Below, one piece after another: positions 24,916-33,062 of a stretch of DNA of 64,000 bases. This DNA is from Melioribacter sp051488685 (lineage in GTDB: Bacteria > Bacteroidota > Ignavibacteria > Ignavibacteriales > Melioribacteraceae): assembly GCF_051488685.1 (NCBI RefSeq), contig NZ_JBPSEH010000002.1, forward strand, positions 62,001 to 126,000, written 5' to 3'. A model generated the notes under the pieces. The model saw only the letters and a list, made by a program, of their open reading frames with translations. It did no database searches and had not been told where the DNA came from. The translations under genes were made by a program, and so were the position numbers. Within the stretch, counting starts at the first letter, position 1; every line of letters starts with the position of its first letter.

Positions 24916-25623
24916 ATGCTTACGAGATTAGTTTTTCTTTTGATTGTTGTCATTAATGCAAGCGCACAACAAGAATTCTACGAAATTAAGATCATTTCGG
25001 AAAGTCCTGGGGTGTCTATTTTTGTTGATAATCAGTTTGTCGGTTATGATACTATTTCGGTTAAGTTAAATAGAGGAAAACATACGATCTTGATATTTGA
25101 ATCTCCTCTTATCTGGAATGGGATGATGATTGTCGATACAATTATTGTAGACGAATCTTCGTCCCAAACATTTAATTATCAATTACCTTCAGTGGCTGTG
25201 ATTAACTCAAAACCTAATGATGCTATTGTTCGAGTCAACAATAAATTTAAAGGCTATACGCCACTACGAATTTTTTGTTTTGACGAAGATGTGGTTTCGG
25301 TTTCACGAAATGGTATTGAGTGTAAATATAGTGGAGTAAAAGACAAGTTGAATGTAAATTTAGAAGTTTTGCCAGAAAGGCAAAAAGCCAGATTTTCTAG
25401 TTCAACCAACTTCAAATTGCTTATGGCATCATCTCTGCTGCTTGGAGGTATTGCTGCTTATTTCAAACTAAGAGCCGATAGTATTTATGAAGACTATCTT
25501 CGTTCAGGCGACAATGAACTATATGAAAAAGTAAACCGGTACGATATCTACAGTGGAATTGCATTCGGTCTGTTGCAGATTAATTTTGGTTATCTGTTTT
25601 ACAAGTTACTTACCGAAGATTAA
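24916..25623 (+). CDS. PEGA-domain envelope protein
   Basis: 235 residues from ATG 24916, eleven bases after the propeller lipoprotein. Signal peptide MLTRLVFLLIVVINASAQ. Two PEGA-type units follow: ISESPGVSIFVDNQFVGYD (about 23-41) and INSKPNDAIVRVNNKFKGYTP (about 95-115, quoted here as its core INSKPNDAIVRV). A C-terminal hydrophobic pair (LLMASSLLLGGIAAYF and FGLLQINFGYLFY) suggests membrane anchoring. PEGA domains are common in surface and cell-wall proteins. The stop overlaps the end of convergent polA by 4 bases. Confidence 0.78.
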   Translation: MLTRLVFLLIVVINASAQQEFYEIKIISESPGVSIFVDNQFVGYDTISVKLNRGKHTILIFESPLIWNGMMIVDTIIVDESSSQTFNYQLPSVAVINSKPNDAIVRVNNKFKGYTPLRIFCFDEDVVSVSRNGIECKYSGVKDKLNVNLEVLPERQKARFSSSTNFKLLMASSLLLGGIAAYFKLRADSIYEDYLRSGDNELYEKVNRYDIYSGIAFGLLQINFGYLFYKLLTED

Positions 25624-28403
25624 TGAGCATCCAGCCAGTTGGAGCCAGTTCCAATATCCACAACAATTGGGACATTAAGAGGCATTGCAGTTTCCATTAA
25701 ATTTTTTATTACCGGCTTTAATTCGCTTAATTCTTTTTGAGGCATATCAAATACAAGTTCGTCGTGAACCTGTAATATCATTTTAGTTTTTGATTTTCTT
25801 TTATTTAATTCGTTGAAGATTTTTATCATTGCTAGCTTAATCATATCTGCAGCCGTACCTTGAATTGGCATATTGATAGCAACACGTTCTTCAAATTGTC
25901 TTATTGTTCTGTTTTTGCTGTTGATATTTTTAAGGTATCTTCTTCGGCCTGTTAGAGTTTCTGCGTACCCATTTTGGCGTGCTTTTTCAATCGATTCGTC
26001 CATGAATTTTTTAACCTTGGTGAAAGAATTAAAATAATTGTCAAAAATTTCTTTCGCATGCGACTGCGAAATACCCAGTCGATTTTTCAAACCGAATGGA
26101 CCCAAACCGTAAAGGATTCCAAAATTTACTTCTTTAGCTTTACGGCGCATGTCAGGTGTAACGTCATCGGGGTCGACTTTGAAAACCATTGCTGCAGTGC
26201 GGCGGTGAATATCCTCGCCTTTTTCGAAAGCCGCAATTAAATTTTCGTCGCCTGATATGCTTGCCATTATCCTTAGTTCGATCTGACTGTAGTCAGCGCT
26301 CAAAATAATATTATTTTTGTCGGAAGGAATAAATGCTTTTCGGATTTCTTTTCCGAGTTCTGTTCTGATTGGTATATTTTGCAAGTTTGGATCGTTGCTC
26401 GATAGTCTGCCAGTTGATACTACAGTTTGATTGTATGTGGTATGAATTTTACCAGTTTTCGGATTGATCAGAGTTGGAAGGGCATCTGCATATGTCGATT
26501 TCAGTTTAGCAATTTGTCTATATTCCAGAATCAAATCAATTACAGGGTGAGCTCCGCGTAAAGATTCAAGAGATTTTGCATCGGTAGAATATCCGGTTTT
26601 TGTTTTGCTAGTTTGAGGCAATTTCAATTTGTCGAATAAAACTTTCTGAAGCTGTTGCGTAGAGTTTATGTTGAATTCTTCTTCCGAGTAAGCATATATT
26701 TCTTTTGAAATTAATTCTAATTTAATTTCGAGTTCTTTACTGAATTCTTTCAAACTCTCGACGTCGATCTTAACACCCGTGCGTTCCATATCTTCCAGTA
26801 CTGGTACCAGTGGGAATTCGATTTCATAAGCGACTTTCTCAAGCTTTTCTTTCTTTAAAATTTCGTCGAGAATCTTGTAGAGTCGAAAAGTAATGTCGGC
26901 GTCTTCGCACGAATATTCTGCAAGTTTGTTCAAATCTACTTCAAATATTTTTTCTGGTGTTTTTTTCGAACCAATTAATTCGATCAATGGAATTGGTTTG
27001 TATTTCAGATACTTTGCCGATAGTTCGTCCATTCCATGCTTCTGATCGGGGTCAATAACGTAACTTGCTAACATGGTATCAAAGTAAAAATTCTTTACTT
27101 CTATACCATAAGTTCTCATAACGGCAATGTCATATTTACCGTTCTGGCAAACTTTTTTGATCTTTTCGTTTTCTAAAACAGGCTTAAAAATCTCGATAAA
27201 TTTCTTTATCGGTAAACGGTCGGTCAATTCGGAGGTAAACAATTCTTCCTTTGTTCGTTCGGGATTAACAGCCACAAACCAGGCTTCGTTTGGTTTAAGT
27301 GAAAAAGAAACACCTGCAAGATTTACATTGAATATATCGAGTGAATCCGTTTCAGTATCAAATACAAGTAGTTCGGCATTTGATAGTTTCTTTGCAAATT
27401 CTACGGCATCTTTTTCGGTAGAAATTAGTTTATAATTAATCTTCGACTTATCGAAAGAACTGTAATCATTTGGGGAAAGCTTCATTCCGTCATCTTCCAG
27501 TGGCTCCAGAGCATCGTTTTCGCCGGCATAAATTTTTTTTAATTTGTCGGCAAACGACCTGAATTCAAGTTCTCCGAATATTTTCATCAGTTTATTGAAG
27601 TCTGGTTTAGTAAATTTTGCTTCCTCGAGGTTGAAATTGAATGGCACGTCAGTTTTAATCGTCGCAAGTTCTTTCGACAAAAATGCATTTTCTTTGTTCT
27701 CGATTAATTTTTTAACGACCGATTGTTTCTCAATTTTATCGAGATTTTCGTAAATCTTTTCTATTGAGCCATATTTTTGAATTAAGGGCGCTGCAGTTTT
27801 TGGACCGATGCCTGCAACTCCGGGGATATCATCCGAACTATCGCCCACAAGCGCAAGATAGTCGATCATTTGTGAAGGTTTTATACCGTATTCTTCTTCT
27901 ACTTTCTTTTCGTCGAAAATTACAATTTCATCCGTCGATTTTCCTGGTTTTATGATTTTAATGTTATCACCGATCAATTGTATGTAATCCTTATCTGGTG
28001 TGATTGCGTATGCAATCAACCCAGCTTCAGCGGCTTTTTTAACTGCAGTTCCTATTAGGTCATCGGCTTCGTAACCAGGTAAAATATAGATTGGTATATT
28101 AAACGCTTCTATTATCTCTTTAATTCTTGCTATTTGCGGAATCATCTCTTCAGGCATTTCTTCGCGTGACGATTTATAATTCTCATATTTTTCGTGGCGG
28201 AAGTTTTTTTCTTTTGAGTCGAATGCTATTGCTGCATAATCGGGTTTAGTATCTTCCAATATTTTAAATAATTGGCTTAAAAAACCGTAGACCGCCGAAG
28301 TCGGTTCACCTTTACTGGTATACAAAGGTCTCGTAATGAAAGCGTAATAACCTTTATATGCCAGCGACATAGCGTCGATAATAACAAATTTTTTTTTACC
28401 CAT
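25620..28403 (-). CDS. polA: DNA polymerase I with 5' nuclease and intact 3'-5' proofreading domain
   Basis: 927 residues in three domains: 5'-3' nuclease (about 1-290, with GYEADDLIGTAVKKA and GDSSDDIPGVAGIGPKTA), 3'-5' exonuclease (about 330-520), and family A polymerase. The proofreading residues are present: Exo I DTE in FDTETDSL (about 348), Exo II in CQNGKYDIAV, and Exo III in YSCEDADITF. Polymerase motif A is DYSQIELRIMA, motif B runs RRKAKEVNFGILYG, and motif C is VHDELVF. It acts in Okazaki fragment maturation and repair. It is transcribed alone, divergent from the EEP nuclease with a 55-base gap. Confidence 0.96.
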   Translation of the reverse strand: MGKKKFVIIDAMSLAYKGYYAFITRPLYTSKGEPTSAVYGFLSQLFKILEDTKPDYAAIAFDSKEKNFRHEKYENYKSSREEMPEEMIPQIARIKEIIEAFNIPIYILPGYEADDLIGTAVKKAAEAGLIAYAITPDKDYIQLIGDNIKIIKPGKSTDEIVIFDEKKVEEEYGIKPSQMIDYLALVGDSSDDIPGVAGIGPKTAAPLIQKYGSIEKIYENLDKIEKQSVVKKLIENKENAFLSKELATIKTDVPFNFNLEEAKFTKPDFNKLMKIFGELEFRSFADKLKKIYAGENDALEPLEDDGMKLSPNDYSSFDKSKINYKLISTEKDAVEFAKKLSNAELLVFDTETDSLDIFNVNLAGVSFSLKPNEAWFVAVNPERTKEELFTSELTDRLPIKKFIEIFKPVLENEKIKKVCQNGKYDIAVMRTYGIEVKNFYFDTMLASYVIDPDQKHGMDELSAKYLKYKPIPLIELIGSKKTPEKIFEVDLNKLAEYSCEDADITFRLYKILDEILKKEKLEKVAYEIEFPLVPVLEDMERTGVKIDVESLKEFSKELEIKLELISKEIYAYSEEEFNINSTQQLQKVLFDKLKLPQTSKTKTGYSTDAKSLESLRGAHPVIDLILEYRQIAKLKSTYADALPTLINPKTGKIHTTYNQTVVSTGRLSSNDPNLQNIPIRTELGKEIRKAFIPSDKNNIILSADYSQIELRIMASISGDENLIAAFEKGEDIHRRTAAMVFKVDPDDVTPDMRRKAKEVNFGILYGLGPFGLKNRLGISQSHAKEIFDNYFNSFTKVKKFMDESIEKARQNGYAETLTGRRRYLKNINSKNRTIRQFEERVAINMPIQGTAADMIKLAMIKIFNELNKRKSKTKMILQVHDELVFDMPQKELSELKPVIKNLMETAMPLNVPIVVDIGTGSNWLDAH

Positions 28404-28458
28404 TTATCGCCCTAAAATGTTATATTCACTTCCGAAAATATGAATTAGCGAACACATT

Positions 28459-29487
28459 ATGAAATACAAATCAATAATATCTCTATTCTTAATTTTAATT
28501 CAGACCCGAGTGTTCTCCAATGGCCTGGAAATGAGCGAGGATACTCTATATGTAGCAAGCTGGAACGTAGAAAATTTATTCGACACGGAAGATAATCCCT
28601 TAAAAAACGACGATGAATTTACACCCGAAGGTTCAAAACAATGGACGGACGAGAGACTCGAACAAAAACTGGAAAATCTTGAACGAGTAATCAATTACAT
28701 GAACGACGGCTGTGGTCCCGATATTTTATGTCTACAGGAAGTAGAAAATATATGGGTGGCTAAAAGGCTTGTTTACCGGCTTAATTACAGAGATTACGTT
28801 ATAGCTTACAGAGATTCTCCCGACGAAAGGGGAATTGACGTTACAGTTATATACGATAGAAGTATCTTCTCAGTTTTGAATGTCGATACGTTTTCTGTTA
28901 AACTTCCTGAGGGTGATAAGACGCGTTATATTATGTTAGTTGAGTTAATGCATAAAAAGAGCAAAGAAAAAATTTATCTATTGGGTAATCACTGGCCTTC
29001 AAGGGGCGGTGGAAGAGAAAAATCTGAAGAACCAAATCGATTGGCTGCTGCCAGAACTGTAAGAAATGTTGTCGATAGTCTAATGAATCTAAACAAGGAT
29101 TCGAATATTATAATTCTTGGCGATTTTAATGACGAGCCCGACAACGAATCCATTACAAAAATTTTGAAAGCGCATAATATTGAAAATTACAACGACTTAA
29201 TTAACACAGCATACGAAAAATTTAAAAACGGGGAAGGTACATATTATTACCGTAAAGACTGGAATATGATTGATCAGATTATAATTTCAAAAGCGCTCGT
29301 TGACAACAGAGGATTGGATTATGTTACAAATAGTTTTGAAATTGTGCGTCCGGAATATATGGTACAGCAGGAAGGGGATTATAAAGGAGCGCCGTTGAGA
29401 ACATTTGCAGGAAATAGATATTTTGGTGGTTTCAGCGATCATTTTCCAGTAGCGGCAAAATTTTATTTAATCAAAGAAAAAAAGTAA
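28459..29487 (+). CDS. Secreted endonuclease/exonuclease/phosphatase family protein
   Basis: 342 residues with a signal peptide (about 1-20). EEP-fold motifs in order: ASWNVENLFD, DILCLQEVEN, GNHWPSRGGG, IILGDFNDEPDNES and FSDHFPVAAKF, with the metal Glu, catalytic Asp/Asn and final Asp-His in place. The GxHWPSR form is typical of secreted nuclease-like members. The likely role is extracellular or periplasmic DNA/RNA or phosphodiester hydrolysis for nutrient recovery. It overlaps the SDR gene by one base (TAATG). Confidence 0.85.
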   Translation: MKYKSIISLFLILIQTRVFSNGLEMSEDTLYVASWNVENLFDTEDNPLKNDDEFTPEGSKQWTDERLEQKLENLERVINYMNDGCGPDILCLQEVENIWVAKRLVYRLNYRDYVIAYRDSPDERGIDVTVIYDRSIFSVLNVDTFSVKLPEGDKTRYIMLVELMHKKSKEKIYLLGNHWPSRGGGREKSEEPNRLAAARTVRNVVDSLMNLNKDSNIIILGDFNDEPDNESITKILKAHNIENYNDLINTAYEKFKNGEGTYYYRKDWNMIDQIIISKALVDNRGLDYVTNSFEIVRPEYMVQQEGDYKGAPLRTFAGNRYFGGFSDHFPVAAKFYLIKEKK

Positions 29488-30176
29488 TGAATAAAATATT
29501 TTTATTATTTGGCGCCTCCGGAAAACTGGGGCAGGAAGCCATTAGTTATTTTCTCAATTGTGAATACGATTATTATTATTTCTTCTCCAGAAAAAAATTA
29601 GAACTTCCGTCAACCGAAAAAAAATGTGAGAATATCATCGTGGGAGATTTAGCTGACGAATCAAAAGTAATTGAGGCATTCAATAAAATTCGAAGAGATA
29701 GCGATTCTTATTATTATCTATTCGATACAATTGGTACATACTGGGGAGGTAAAAGAATTGACGAGACGCCGTACGAAGAATGGAAAAAGTTGATTGATAT
29801 AAATCTGAACACTTCATTTTTAATCGCAAGAGAATTTATGAGACTGGTAGCATCCTCAAAAGGAGGGTCGATTTGTTTTACGAGCGCATTTACTTCACTT
29901 TCGAACGAAGCAGGTATTGCAGCTTATGGGACATCGAAAAATGCTCTTAATTATTTCGTTAAAACACTGGCTGAAGAAGGGAAATCTATTAATCTCAATG
30001 CGAATGCAATTGCCCCTTATATACTGGATACCGAATCGAACAGGCAATGGATTGATGATAAAAATAAATTGATACCACTAAAAGAATTGTGTATAGTTGT
30101 AGAAAATATCTTCGAAAGCAAAAAAATATTTACAGGCAACATTATTTTCTTTTCAGAATCATTAAAAAATTCTTAA
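29487..30176 (+). CDS. Short-chain dehydrogenase/reductase
   Basis: 229 residues. The Rossmann glycine motif reads FGASGKLGQEA, an atypical form of TGxxxGxG. The catalytic Tyr-x3-Lys is seen as YGTSK and the catalytic Ser in CFTSAFTS. INLNTSFL holds the conserved Asn. It is short for the family but seems complete. Substrate unknown. It is coupled to the secreted nuclease by TAATG. Confidence 0.82.
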   Translation: MNKIFLLFGASGKLGQEAISYFLNCEYDYYYFFSRKKLELPSTEKKCENIIVGDLADESKVIEAFNKIRRDSDSYYYLFDTIGTYWGGKRIDETPYEEWKKLIDINLNTSFLIAREFMRLVASSKGGSICFTSAFTSLSNEAGIAAYGTSKNALNYFVKTLAEEGKSINLNANAIAPYILDTESNRQWIDDKNKLIPLKELCIVVENIFESKKIFTGNIIFFSESLKNS

Positions 30177-30201
30177 TTTAGTGAGGTATAAAAATTATTT
30201 A

Positions 30202-30230
30202 TTGACTTTTTTGACTCATTTATTTAATGT
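30202..30230 (+). promoter_or_regulatory. Candidate promoter for exbB-exbD-exbD
   Basis: TTGACT (30202-30207), 17 bases, TAATGT (30225-30230). A CGGAGG ribosome site at 30295-30300 precedes ATG 30310. The -10 box is weak, and the leader would be about 70 bases. Confidence 0.25.
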
Positions 30231-30309
30231 TCGTTACTCATTTTTCAAGAATAATAAGTTTTTTTTGAATTAATTAAAAAAATAAAAAAATAATCGGAGG
30301 TTTTTCCAT

Positions 30310-31002
30310 ATGCAACTCGCAGAGATTACAGGCTTTATTACTGGAATTTTAGCTCAAGTAGAAGAACCGGGCCTTATCGGATATTTGCAACAAAAGTTCA
30401 TAGAAGGCGGCTTTTTCATGTGGCCCATACTTGGATGCTTGGTAATTGGATTGGGCTTCTCAATTGAAAGATTCTGGACATTATCACGTGCTACAATAAG
30501 CACTAAAAAATTTATTGTTCAAGTTAAAGAAGCTCTTCAAAAGGGTGGTGTACCCGAAGCAATAAAATTATGTGAAAACACAAGAGGTTCCATTGCCTCA
30601 GTATTTCACGCTGGTTTATTGAGAGCCGACGAGGGTCTCGACGCTGCAGAAAAAGCTATTATGGCTTACGGTGCAATCGAAATGGGATTCCTCGAAAAAG
30701 GTATGATCTGGATTTCAACCTTTATTGCACTTGCTCCGATGCTTGGGTTCACCGGTACTGTACAGGGTATGATTCAGGCATTTGACGCTATTAAAGAAGC
30801 AGCTCAAATTTCACCGAGTATCGTTGCCGGTGGTATCTCAGTAGCTCTTTTAACAACACTTTTTGGTCTAGTTGTTGCTATGATCCTTCAGGTTCTCTAC
30901 AATTACTTCGTCTCCCGTATAGACCGTTTGGTAGCTGATATGGAAGAAAGTTCTATTGAACTTATTGATGCTTTATACGAATTGAAAACCAAGAAAAGCT
31001 AA
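30310..31002 (+). CDS. exbB: MotA/TolQ/ExbB proton channel family protein
   Basis: 230-residue inner membrane component of a proton-driven energy transducer. Three membrane segments: FFMWPILGCLVIGLGFSIERFW (about 37-57), WISTFIALAPMLGFTGTVQGM (about 133-153) and VALLTTLFGLVVAMILQVLY. The GxxGTVxGM signature is present as GFTGTVQGM. It is followed by two ExbD-like proteins. The set could energise the TonB receptor at 5162 or a Tol-like process; no tonB gene is adjacent. A clear CGGAGG site supports the start. Confidence 0.9.
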   Translation: MQLAEITGFITGILAQVEEPGLIGYLQQKFIEGGFFMWPILGCLVIGLGFSIERFWTLSRATISTKKFIVQVKEALQKGGVPEAIKLCENTRGSIASVFHAGLLRADEGLDAAEKAIMAYGAIEMGFLEKGMIWISTFIALAPMLGFTGTVQGMIQAFDAIKEAAQISPSIVAGGISVALLTTLFGLVVAMILQVLYNYFVSRIDRLVADMEESSIELIDALYELKTKKS

Positions 31003-31021
31003 TTAAAACGAGTATTTTAAA

Positions 31022-31567
31022 ATGGTCAAGATAAAAAAACGTAAACTTTCCGATGCCGAAATACCTACAAGTTCGATGGCGGACATTTCGTTCCTCTTGC
31101 TATTATTCTTCCTTGTCTCCACAGTTATCGACGTCGATACAGGTATCGGTTTAGTACTACCGGAATATATTCCACCAGAACAACAAGAGTTTGTACCAAT
31201 TTCTAAGGATCGTCTGGCCGCAGTGCTGATAAACGAAAACGGCGACGTCCTTCTTAATAACGAAATTATTGCTATTCCGCAGATTGCAAAAACTCTTAAA
31301 CCGAGAATCGAAGAAAAAATTAATTTGCCTTCAAATAAGAAACTTGTTGTTTCCGTAAAGACGGATAGAAAAACCAATTATAACCTTTACATACAGGCAT
31401 TGGATCAGATTAAAGACGCTTATTTCCAGGTGCGCGAGGAATACGCACGCTCTAAATTTGGTAAAAGAATTATTGACCTGGACGAACGCAGTGAAGAAAT
31501 GAAAGAAATTAAAGAAAAAATTCCGATAATTATAAGTTTAGCTGAACCGGAATCTGTAAAAAAATAA
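31022..31567 (+). CDS. exbD: ExbD/TolR family biopolymer transport protein (first copy)
   Basis: 181 residues: a short cytoplasmic start, one membrane segment with the proton-relay Asp in SMADISFLLLLFFLVST, then a periplasmic domain. This copy is longer than the second and has an extra helical tail (about 125-181) rich in Lys and Glu. It starts 19 bases after exbB. ExbD and TolR cannot be told apart safely here. Confidence 0.88.
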   Translation: MVKIKKRKLSDAEIPTSSMADISFLLLLFFLVSTVIDVDTGIGLVLPEYIPPEQQEFVPISKDRLAAVLINENGDVLLNNEIIAIPQIAKTLKPRIEEKINLPSNKKLVVSVKTDRKTNYNLYIQALDQIKDAYFQVREEYARSKFGKRIIDLDERSEEMKEIKEKIPIIISLAEPESVKK

Positions 31568-31579
31568 TTGAGGAAAAAG

Positions 31580-31993
31580 ATGAAATTTCAGAAAAAAAGA
31601 GCGAATACAAAACAATCGATACCGACTGCCTCGCTGCCCGATATTGTCTTTATGCTTCTTTTATTCTTCATGGTTACCACTACTCTTCGAGAAGTAGACG
31701 TTCTGGTAAGTTTTAAACTACCAGAAGCAAAAGCCATCGAGAAAATTGAAAATAAGAGGCTTGTTTCGTATATCTGGGTTGGTAACGACGGCAGAATACA
31801 GCTCAACGATAGTATCACAAAACTGGAAGAAATTGAAGGTATTATGTATAATAAACGCCTTGCAATGCCTAACGTAATTGTCTCTTTGCGAATTGATAAG
31901 AATTCTGATATGGGTATTGTAACCGACATTCAACAGGAATTGAGAAAAGCTTCTTGTCTCAGAATTAATTACTCGACATTGCTCAAAATATAG
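31580..31993 (+). CDS. exbD: ExbD/TolR family biopolymer transport protein (second copy)
   Basis: 137 residues. The membrane Asp is in SLPDIVFMLLLFFMVTT, and the periplasmic domain ends at SCLRINYSTLLKI. I chose ATG 31580, with GAGGA at 31570-31574 as ribosome site, over TTG 31568 which has none. A terminator closes the three-gene unit. Confidence 0.87.
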   Translation: MKFQKKRANTKQSIPTASLPDIVFMLLLFFMVTTTLREVDVLVSFKLPEAKAIEKIENKRLVSYIWVGNDGRIQLNDSITKLEEIEGIMYNKRLAMPNVIVSLRIDKNSDMGIVTDIQQELRKASCLRINYSTLLKI

Positions 31994-32013
31994 TTGCACA
32001 ATTTATAATTTCT

Positions 32014-32052
32014 AAGGCAGGTTGTTTTCTTAATAACCTGCCTTTTTTTTTG
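32014..32052 (+). terminator. Rho-independent terminator after exbB-exbD-exbD
   Basis: A perfect ten-base stem AAGGCAGGTT (32014-32023) and AACCTGCCTT (32035-32044), an 11-base loop, and a run of T to about 32051. This ends the energy-transducer operon. Confidence 0.92.
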
Positions 32053-32072
32053 AATTTAGGTGAGGTAAATCA

Positions 32073-32522
32073 ATGAGTCTGAAAGATAAAATCAATAATG
32101 ACCTTAAAGAGGCTATGAAATCGGGCGACAAGATTCGCCTCGAAACAATACGTTCGATTAGAGCATTGATACTCGAATTTGAAAAAAGCGGTAGCGGTAA
32201 GTCTCTAAATGAAGAGGAGGAAATTAAATTACTTACCAGCGCCGCAAAAAAAAGACGTGAAGCCGTAGAACAGTATAAAGCCGCAGGCAGAAATGAACTG
32301 GCTGAAAAAGAAGAAACCGAGTTGAAAATAATCGAAAGCTATCTCCCAAAACAATTGTCACCTGAAGAGGTTTTCGAAGAAATTAAAAAAATTGCTGAAA
32401 CCATAGGGGTTTCTACAAAAGAGGATTTCCCCAAATTAATGCCAGTAGCGGCTAAAACACTTAAAGGTAAAGCCGATGGTAAATTGATTAAAGAAATGGT
32501 CGAAAAGTTTTTGCAACATTGA
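32073..32522 (+). CDS. GatB/YqeY domain protein
   Basis: 149 residues. The whole protein matches the YqeY family: MSLKDKINNDLKEAMKSGDK, LTSAAKKRREAVEQYKAAGR, IIESYLPKQLS and KGKADGKLIKEMV. The fold is shared with the tail of GatB, where it contacts tRNA; the role of stand-alone YqeY is not well established. The AGGTGAGG site gives a strong ribosome-binding signal. It starts a run with CvpA and MutS2. Confidence 0.93.
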   Translation: MSLKDKINNDLKEAMKSGDKIRLETIRSIRALILEFEKSGSGKSLNEEEEIKLLTSAAKKRREAVEQYKAAGRNELAEKEETELKIIESYLPKQLSPEEVFEEIKKIAETIGVSTKEDFPKLMPVAAKTLKGKADGKLIKEMVEKFLQH

Positions 32523-32533
32523 CAAGGTTATAA

Positions 32534-33061
32534 TTGAACTACTTAGACTATTTGATTATTGTTATAGCATTAGTCGGTTTTATTCTTGGTTTTAAAGACG
32601 GTCTCATCAGAAAAATTATAGGCATTACAGGACTTGTTGCGGCTGTAATTTTGACTGTCAATTTTTCGGATAAATTGGGTGTTGTTCTAACGCCAATTTT
32701 AAATGACGACGAATATTTCGCAAAAATAATAGCAGCCGTTTTAATATTTTTGACAACAATCATTCTTTTTTCAATCTTAAAAAGGATTGTCCATCCATCA
32801 GATAAAGTCAATAAATTGATAAATCAAATTGTAGGTGGCTTAATAGGAACTCTTCAGATAATTATATTTCTGAGTGGGCTATTTCTGGTCCTCGATTTAT
32901 TAGGATTTCCCGAAAAACAGACACGTAAGGATTCTCTAATGTATGAGCACGTGTATAATATAATTCCGGGATTTATCAATTTCATCATGGAAAGAAGTTC
33001 GAGCGCAACCGACTTAATTAAAGATTTTATTGAAAAAACAGATACTTTGAAAAATAACTGA
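32534..33061 (+). CDS. CvpA family membrane protein
   Basis: 175 residues, four hydrophobic segments (about 1-22, 28-45, 60-82, 100-122). NYLDYLIIVIALVGFILGFKDGLIRK is the usual CvpA opening (core FILGFKDGLIRK). The family is linked to colicin V export and envelope stress. The start is TTG 32534 with AAGG six bases upstream. The gene ends one base before mutS2, an arrangement (cvpA-mutS2) that is common in bacteria. Confidence 0.85.
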   Translation: MNYLDYLIIVIALVGFILGFKDGLIRKIIGITGLVAAVILTVNFSDKLGVVLTPILNDDEYFAKIIAAVLIFLTTIILFSILKRIVHPSDKVNKLINQIVGGLIGTLQIIIFLSGLFLVLDLLGFPEKQTRKDSLMYEHVYNIIPGFINFIMERSSSATDLIKDFIEKTDTLKNN

Positions 33062-33062
33062 C

